A stretch of DNA of 64,000 nucleotides, from contig JAHQIY010000033.1 of the NCBI GenBank assembly GCA_019054805.1, positions 496,001 through 560,000 on the forward strand, given 5' to 3'. A model generated the notes under the pieces. The model was not told the DNA's origin. It saw only the letters and a list, made by a program, of their open reading frames with translations, and made no database searches. The stretch comes from Brachionus manjavacas. Its lineage: Eukaryota; Rotifera; Eurotatoria; Ploima; Brachionidae. The translations under genes were made by a program, and so were the position numbers. Positions 58,724 to 64,000 of the stretch are shown in pieces (position 1 is the first letter of the stretch; every line of letters begins with the position of its first letter).

Positions 58724-59866
58724 ATGAATAAATTTTTAACTTTTTTCTTAATTATCGGCATTGCCAATATATCTTTGGCAGCCCCAGCAAGAAAACACAA
58801 TAAAGATTTGTCCAGCATCTTGAACTTGTTGCCATCAGGTGAAAACACTGCCAACATTTTGAATGTTTTGGGTAGCTTGACTCACGGAACCTCATTGGGA
58901 TCTATCACCGATATCTTGAGTTTGATCAACAACTTGCACACTATCGAACAAGACATCACTGCCCTTCCACAAGACGTCATCAATGCTTTGACTCAATTGC
59001 AGGAATTATTGAATGGTTCTTTGGAAAACATTTCAAACATCATCAATCCAGCAAGAAAACACAATAAAGATTTGTCCAGCATCTTGAACTTGTTGCCATC
59101 AGGTGAAAACACTGCCAACATTTTGAATGTTTTGGGTAGCTTGACTCACGGAACCTCATTGGGATCTATCACCGATATCTTGAGTTTGATCAACAACTTG
59201 CACACTATCGAACAAGACATCACTGCCCTTCCACAAGACGTCATCAATGCTTTGACTCAATTGCAGGAATTATTGAATGGTTCTTTGGAAAACATTTCAA
59301 ACATCATCAATCCAGCAAGAAAACACAATAAAGATTTGTCCAGCATCTTGAACTTGTTGCCATCAGGTGAAAACACTGCCAACATTTTGAATGTTTTGGG
59401 TAGCTTGACTCACGGAACCTCATTAGGATCTATCACCGATATCTTGAGTTTGATCAACAACTTGCACACTATCGAACAAGACATCACTGCCCTTCCACAA
59501 GACGTCATCAATGCTTTGACTCAATTGCAGGAATTATTGAATGGTTCTTTGGAAAACATTTCAAACATCATCAATCCAGCAAGAAAACACAATAAAGATT
59601 TGTCCAGCATCTTGAACTTGTTGCCATCAGGTGAAAACACTGCCAACATTTTGAATGTTTTGGGTAGCTTGACTCACGGAACCTCATTGGGATCTATCAC
59701 CGATATCTTGAGTTTGATCAACAACTTGCACACTATCGAACAAGACATCACTGCCCTTCCACAAGACGTCATCAATGCTTTGACTCAATTGCAGGAATTA
59801 TTGAATGGTTCTTTGGAAAACATTTCAAACATCATCAATCCAACTAATTCACCACGAAAATTATAA
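58724..59866 (+). CDS. Secreted protein of four near-identical 88-residue repeats, function unknown
   Basis: 380 residues from ATG 58724. A signal peptide (MNKFLTFFLIIGIANISLA) is followed at once by four tandem 88-residue units starting at 58784, 59048, 59312 and 59576 (264 bp each), then an 8-residue tail PTNSPRKL. The DNA of the units appears identical except one synonymous G/A in unit 3 (at about 59425). The unit begins PARKHNKDLSSILNLLPSGE, is rich in Leu, Ile, Asn and Ser in a helical pattern, has two potential N-glycosylation sites near its end (NGS, NIS), and contains no Cys, Met, Phe, Trp or Tyr. Codons favour AAC, ATC, TTG and CCA, unlike the flanks, suggesting high expression. TATA box and poly(A) signals are present. 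I recognise no family. It may be a structural secretion or a polyprotein cut at the Arg-Lys starting each unit. Confidence 0.85.
   Translation: MNKFLTFFLIIGIANISLAAPARKHNKDLSSILNLLPSGENTANILNVLGSLTHGTSLGSITDILSLINNLHTIEQDITALPQDVINALTQLQELLNGSLENISNIINPARKHNKDLSSILNLLPSGENTANILNVLGSLTHGTSLGSITDILSLINNLHTIEQDITALPQDVINALTQLQELLNGSLENISNIINPARKHNKDLSSILNLLPSGENTANILNVLGSLTHGTSLGSITDILSLINNLHTIEQDITALPQDVINALTQLQELLNGSLENISNIINPARKHNKDLSSILNLLPSGENTANILNVLGSLTHGTSLGSITDILSLINNLHTIEQDITALPQDVINALTQLQELLNGSLENISNIINPTNSPRKL
58784..59839 (+). repeat. 4 x 264-bp in-frame tandem repeat
   Basis: Unit starts are 58784, 59048, 59312 and 59576. I found one difference among the four units by reading (A for G in unit 3, Leu TTG to TTA). 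Such identity points to very recent duplication or ongoing gene conversion. The true copy number could be higher if an assembly collapsed it. Confidence 0.95.
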
Positions 59867-59876
59867 TTTATCAGTA

Positions 59877-59895
59877 AATAAACATTTTAAATAAA
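59877..59895 (+). terminator. Paired poly(A) signals of the four-repeat gene
   Basis: Two AATAAA hexamers (59877-59882 and 59890-59895) begin 10 and 23 bases after the stop codon, giving a very short 3' UTR. Confidence 0.6.
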
Positions 59896-59899
59896 TGAT

Positions 59900-61250
59900 T
59901 GTAAAATATCAATTATTTTTTTTATTATTTATTTTAATCTTTTTTTTTTAAATAAAAATTTATGTTTTTTAAATTATATTCTTTTTTTTATTTTGAGCCT
60001 AAATTTTTCTTAACATGCTGAAAAATAATTCTTTAAATTATTAGAAAATGTAGAAATATTTTTGATTTTAATTTTTAATTTTTTTTATTACATGCAAAAT
60101 TTATTATTAGTGACTAATAAATTTTTGTAGTTATTTTGGTATTTTATTTAACCATTATCTTATTTTTTAAGAAGAAGATCTTAAGAGAAAAGGCAAACTT
60201 TGTACTGTTTTTGATTAGGTCTCTTGCGGATTTACATCTAATTTTTTATTTTATAACACATTTATTTTTTCTTAACTTATAATTGATAAAATTTTATTTG
60301 GAAGTATAAAATAAAATTCAATTAATGCTTTAAAAATAATCAGGTTTATTAGATTTCATTTAATTAAAAGTTTTAGGATATATAATTCATCTTTTTTGTC
60401 CTATAGATATTTCAAGCTTCTCTTATTAATAAATCTTTTGTTTAGATTTACAAGAATAACTAAGAAAATTAGATATTTATTGATCTAGTAGTTATCATCA
60501 TTAAACAATGTCCGAAAAAATTGGATCTCTTAACCACTTAGCCATTTATCGATATTGCTCTGCATTTTAATTCATTTAACTTATTATTTTTATCTCTTTT
60601 AGATTAAACAAAATAATAAAAAAATAAACTTTGGACTCTTTGGTTGAGCTGAAATAAAAAAAAAAGCCCTAAAAAAATTTTTAAAAACTTGTATTTATTT
60701 TCTACTTAAATTAAATTTAATTAATAATTGAAAAATTTTGGCTTAAAGATTTTGGGGTGACAAATTTTACTTCTTGAAGTGACTTATTAATAATTTAGAA
60801 CTGACAAAAATAATAATTAAAAATGTTTAATAAAAGTATAACCAAGTGGTCATTGAAAGTTAAAGAGTGTTTTAATTTTTTTTTATCATTAACAAATATA
60901 CTAAATAAAGGACTAATAAATGAGCCTTTACGTTATCATTTTGTTTAAAATTATCTGTAATTTCTGAAAATTAAGCTAATCTTCTTCTAAGAATATCATT
61001 TTTTCGAAAATTACGATTTTTAGATTTCTAAATAAATTATTTCTTTTTCTCCAGCAAGTTAACTTAATTTTAAGAAATTAAAAGTAAATACTAAAATTTT
61101 TGAAAATTTTTTTTTTCAAAATGAAAATGTGGGGGGGGGGGGTCAGCGTTTTTATTAGGGCCCTTATTTTTCAACCCTTTAACATGAATATCACATCAAT
61201 CAATTGAAAAATGCTTTTCTTAACTGTTTAATAAAAAAATCCAAAAATTA
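59900..61250. other. Gene-free stretch with a G12 run
   Basis: A/T-rich with no gene. A twelve-G homopolymer at 61131-61142 is conspicuous in this base composition. Confidence 0.5.
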
Positions 61251-61310
61251 ATAACTTTATTTAGAAATCAATAACAATAATTTTTTATAACCAACATTAA
61301 TTAAAATTTA

Positions 61311-61628
61311 TCAATAGTAATCGAGTTCATTGTAGTCTTTTATTTTTCCTGTAATTTTGTCGAGTAAGATGGATTTAGCGAGCGGCTTTAGAGTTCTTCG
61401 TGTAGTAGTTACGGTAGTAAAAACTCTAATGGTTGTGGTGGGTGCTTTAAATCTGGTGACAAACGGATTGACCCAGAGTGTCGGCTGACCAATGTTATTT
61501 GGATACTCATTAGGCAGTTCACTCGCCGAATTACTTGTTTCACTTGAATATTCATTTAGTTTGCTCATCAGACCAGCAGTTAAATAAAGGACAAATAGAA
61601 AAAACTTATAAAATATTACTTTATACAT
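61311..61628 (-). CDS. Putative small secreted Thr-rich protein
   Basis: 105 residues on the minus strand. The N-terminus MYKVIFYKFFLFVLYLTAG is a good signal peptide. The mature part has a Ser/Asn/Glu-rich segment, a Pro-Thr-Leu-Trp-Val-Asn-Pro-Phe motif and a Thr-rich run (TTTIRVFTTVTTTRR) that could carry O-linked sugars. G+C is higher inside the frame than outside, and AATAAA on the same strand occurs 50 bases after the stop (61261-61256). There is no homologue that I know of. It faces the four-repeat gene tail-to-tail; both are short secreted-type genes, but nothing shows they act together. Confidence 0.45.
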   Translation of the reverse strand: MYKVIFYKFFLFVLYLTAGLMSKLNEYSSETSNSASELPNEYPNNIGQPTLWVNPFVTRFKAPTTTIRVFTTVTTTRRTLKPLAKSILLDKITGKIKDYNELDYY

Positions 61629-61639
61629 TTTATTAAAAT

Positions 61640-62200
61640 TTTTTTAAATTATTTTCTAGAATTTTTGTTTCCGAGAGTTAAGAATTGTGAAAATTATACG
61701 TTTAGCTTTTGAATAGAATACTTTGCGCCATAGGACAGACTTGATATTTTGGTACACACAAACAAAATTTTATCTCAATTTGTCTCAACTATTTCAATTA
61801 AATAATTTTTAAGTGAAAGCACGGATTTGCCTAATTTCAAATGAATGCGATGTGTATCACGAATGACGCGGATTAAATCTCTGATATCTCGTTATAATAA
61901 CAAGGATCAAAATATTTCCAAGGATTTAGTTGGAAATTTTCGTCTAATTAAAAGGTTAACAAAATTCTAAGTATCCTTGAAGTTTTTTTAATTAATGCAA
62001 AAACTATTTTATACTATTTTATTTGAAAATTACAACATTTTACTCATTAAATAATTCAAAAGATTAAATATTTTCAAGGTAAATAAAATTGCTAAAAATT
62101 TAATTTTGAATTTTTGAGTATTAAAATTAGACATGAATAATTTTTAAAAGGGCAAAGAGACAGGCATCAAAATGATGTAAATCGGACAACTTCCACTCTG
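61640..62200. other. Gene-free stretch
   Basis: Upstream region of the small secreted gene; no clear promoter motif. Confidence 0.4.
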
Positions 62201-62224
62201 ACTTCAAATGCAATCTACAATTGT

Positions 62225-62645
62225 ATACAGCCGCGTTTCAATGGACGAGTAATGTTAACACGGAAATTTCTGGTGCAAATGGTCGTCTTGTTTATAGCCA
62301 TTTCGATCTGTTTTGGGAAATGGTGTAAGATCATCGAGACCACTCTCTGCTCAAATGATTGGAAAGAAAGTAAATGCAACTGTGGAGAATTTTTAAGAAT
62401 TAAATTTGCGTCCTTGTTCTTGGTCTTGCATGTCGATTCAAGTTTTGCACATTCCCAGATGATGCTAAATCTATTCCAATCGGTCAGAAGCGTGAAAGAG
62501 GAAGACCTAAGAAGCATGTTGCAGCTTTGTTCTACCAAAGCGAACTTCACTGTAGTTCTGCAAATGAATTCGAACACGAGCTACCTAACGAATTAACAGT
62601 CCGAAAGAAAATCATTAATCTCTGACGAAGCAACTATAGTTGATC
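62225..62645 (+). pseudogene. Decayed MULE-type transposase C-terminus (SWIM finger plus GRPKK motif)
   Basis: Read across two frames, the + strand gives Glu-Ser-Lys-Cys-Asn-Cys-Gly-Glu-Phe-Leu, then after a frame shift and a stop ...Leu-Val-Leu-Gly-Leu-Ala-Cys-Arg..., PDDAKSIPIGQKRERGRPKK and an acidic tail ending at about 62623. The Cys-x-Cys...Cys-x-His zinc finger followed by AK-x-VPIG-x-KR-x-RGRP-x-K is the C-terminal signature of MULE-type transposases common in invertebrate genomes. A 114-codon open frame on the same strand and a 120-codon frame on the other strand are both accidental readings across the breaks. The DDE part is not in the window. Confidence 0.65.
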
Positions 62646-62649
62646 AAGA

Positions 62650-64000
62650 AAATTATGTGAATTTACCTAAAAAAAGTGGAAGGTGGAAGAAATCAACAGT
62701 TAAAAGACAAAAAAACAAAAAGTTGTTTTTACTTCTTACTTTTTATCTGTCACCCGAATTAGTTTTTTTTTTGTCAGAAAAATGTGATTAAATTAGTCAC
62801 TACATTTAGTTTTTTTGTCATTTCAAAAAAGATAAAGCCTTTTTAAAATTTACATTTGAAGATAATTTTTTTTTTCCTATGAGAAAACCTAGTAGAATTG
62901 CTGCTTTTTAATTAATATTTTATTAACTTGATTATTACTAAAATTTTCAAACCCAAAACCAACAAAATTTTTATTGATGAATCTTTAATTTAAATTTAAA
63001 TTAAAAAAAAAATTTAATTTAAATTTTGCATTTTGATGTAAAATTATTTTAACCAATTTATTTTAACGCTTACAAAGCCTTAGCGAATTTGCTAAAAAAA
63101 TTAATTTTCTTTGACAATTTACTTATTTCTCGGTCTCATGAAGGTAAGAGTATCTAAATATTAGCCAAAATAGGTAAAAAAAAAATATTTTTTTTTTGAA
63201 AGATCCGACAAAGACTCATTGAGAAATAGCCGAGTTAACGAACAAAAAGAAAAAGAAAAGATTGATTCTAACTTTTTGTGACATACTACAGAAATACTTA
63301 TCTAATTATTTTATCAATACTTATGAACAAATTTTTTAAGATCAATTTTTGATAAGAATTTTTCAATTTTATTAATAAATAAAATCAATCAATTAATTGA
63401 ATAATCAAAACTGATTTCTCTTTTTTTTAATTTTTATTATTCCGGAAGCGAAGCAACGCGAAAAAACCTTGTTATAGTTAATTTTAACTAAAACCAAAAA
63501 AAATAAATGAAATGAAATTGAATTATTTTAATAAAGTTAAGTTTTTTTTAAAGCTTGGTGTAAAATCAAAAAAAATGCTTTTTTAATTAATTTAGAGAAT
63601 AATTGCTAAATTCCGAATCATTTTTGAAAATTTGCTATTAAGTTAGATATTTAAACAATAAATTTTTAATCTATTAATTTAATAAATCGAAAATAATTTT
63701 TCCTTAATAATTAAAAAAATTTATAGAAATAAAAAAAGTTAAGAATGTAAATTTTTGAAGAAAAAAAAATCATTTAGTCTAATTCAAATGGTGTACCTAG
63801 AATTCCGAAAGTGGTGGCCTAGTTATTATTTTTAGATCAAAATTATGATCCAAACAAAAATTAAAATTTAAAATATTTATTCAAAAAATTTAAATTCAAG
63901 GTACTAAATTTATTTTCAATCAAGCTTTGGTTTGAATATTCGCTGATTTACTTTGCTATTTGTTTGACTGGTGACAAAAATTTAAAAATATTAATTAATT
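62650..64000. other. Gene-free AT-rich end of window
   Basis: No supportable feature to the window edge. Confidence 0.5.

Noticed and set aside
58784-59839. Four regular repeats considered as a CRISPR array or satellite DNA
   Set aside because: Units are adjacent without spacers, divisible by three, and continuously open behind a signal peptide; the window is eukaryotic.
62215-62577. 120-codon minus-strand and 114-codon plus-strand frames
   Set aside because: Both run across the frame-broken MULE transposase signature and match no family themselves.
1-64000. tRNA, rRNA, snRNA and ribozyme genes
   Set aside because: I looked for T-loop, hammerhead-core and similar signatures by eye and found none I could support; a covariance-model scan would settle it.

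Overview
The window is animal nuclear DNA. It is roughly three-quarters A+T by eye, genes have GT-AG introns (from about 39-59 nt up to 5.3 kb), and metazoan-specific families (Odd-skipped, Frizzled, SOGA/MTCL, FAM120) are present. The base composition, tiny introns and crowd of young and decayed CR1/L2-type retrotransposon pieces with trinucleotide tails suggest a small AT-rich invertebrate. I favour a monogonont rotifer such as Brachionus, but no single sequence here proves it.

Layout. 1-7.8 kb: AT-rich, with decayed repeats (a reverse-transcriptase scrap with a FADD motif, a 67-bp direct repeat, a 25-bp-stem hairpin). 8.2-11.0 kb (+): a three-exon Odd-skipped-related zinc-finger gene that I assembled from splice phases. 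11-17.3 kb: gene-poor, two reverse-transcriptase remnants. 17.3-36.3 kb (-): one large SOGA/MTCL coiled-coil gene in 14 exons, all joining in phase; its introns carry a nearly intact 3' half of a CR1-like element (+), a gag/LTR remnant, a MITE and a deleted Tigger/pogo element. 36.3-47.4 kb: intergenic, holding a second copy of the same CR1-like element, an 840-bp TIR-bounded pogo-like element and several more reverse-transcriptase fragments. 47.9-53.2 kb (+): a seven-exon FAM120-like gene with a degenerate XPG/FEN fold. 54.7-56.7 kb (-): an intronless Frizzled receptor of the Fz1/2/7 type, tail-to-tail with FAM120. 58.7-59.9 kb (+): an unrecognised secreted protein made of four 88-residue repeats that are virtually identical in DNA. 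61.3-61.6 kb (-): a small putative secreted Thr-rich protein. 62.2-62.6 kb (+): a decayed MULE-type transposase tail (SWIM finger plus GRPKK motif).

The conserved genes are developmental or cytoskeletal: Frizzled is the Wnt receptor, Osr is a transcription factor, and SOGA/MTCL proteins organise microtubules and polarity. I see no operon or shared pathway; their adjacency is probably incidental. The most novel item is the four-repeat secreted gene. It has a clear TATA box, a signal peptide and a mature repeat containing no Cys, Phe, Trp, Tyr or Met. Exon models were derived by hand from splice motifs and phase and were not checked against transcripts.
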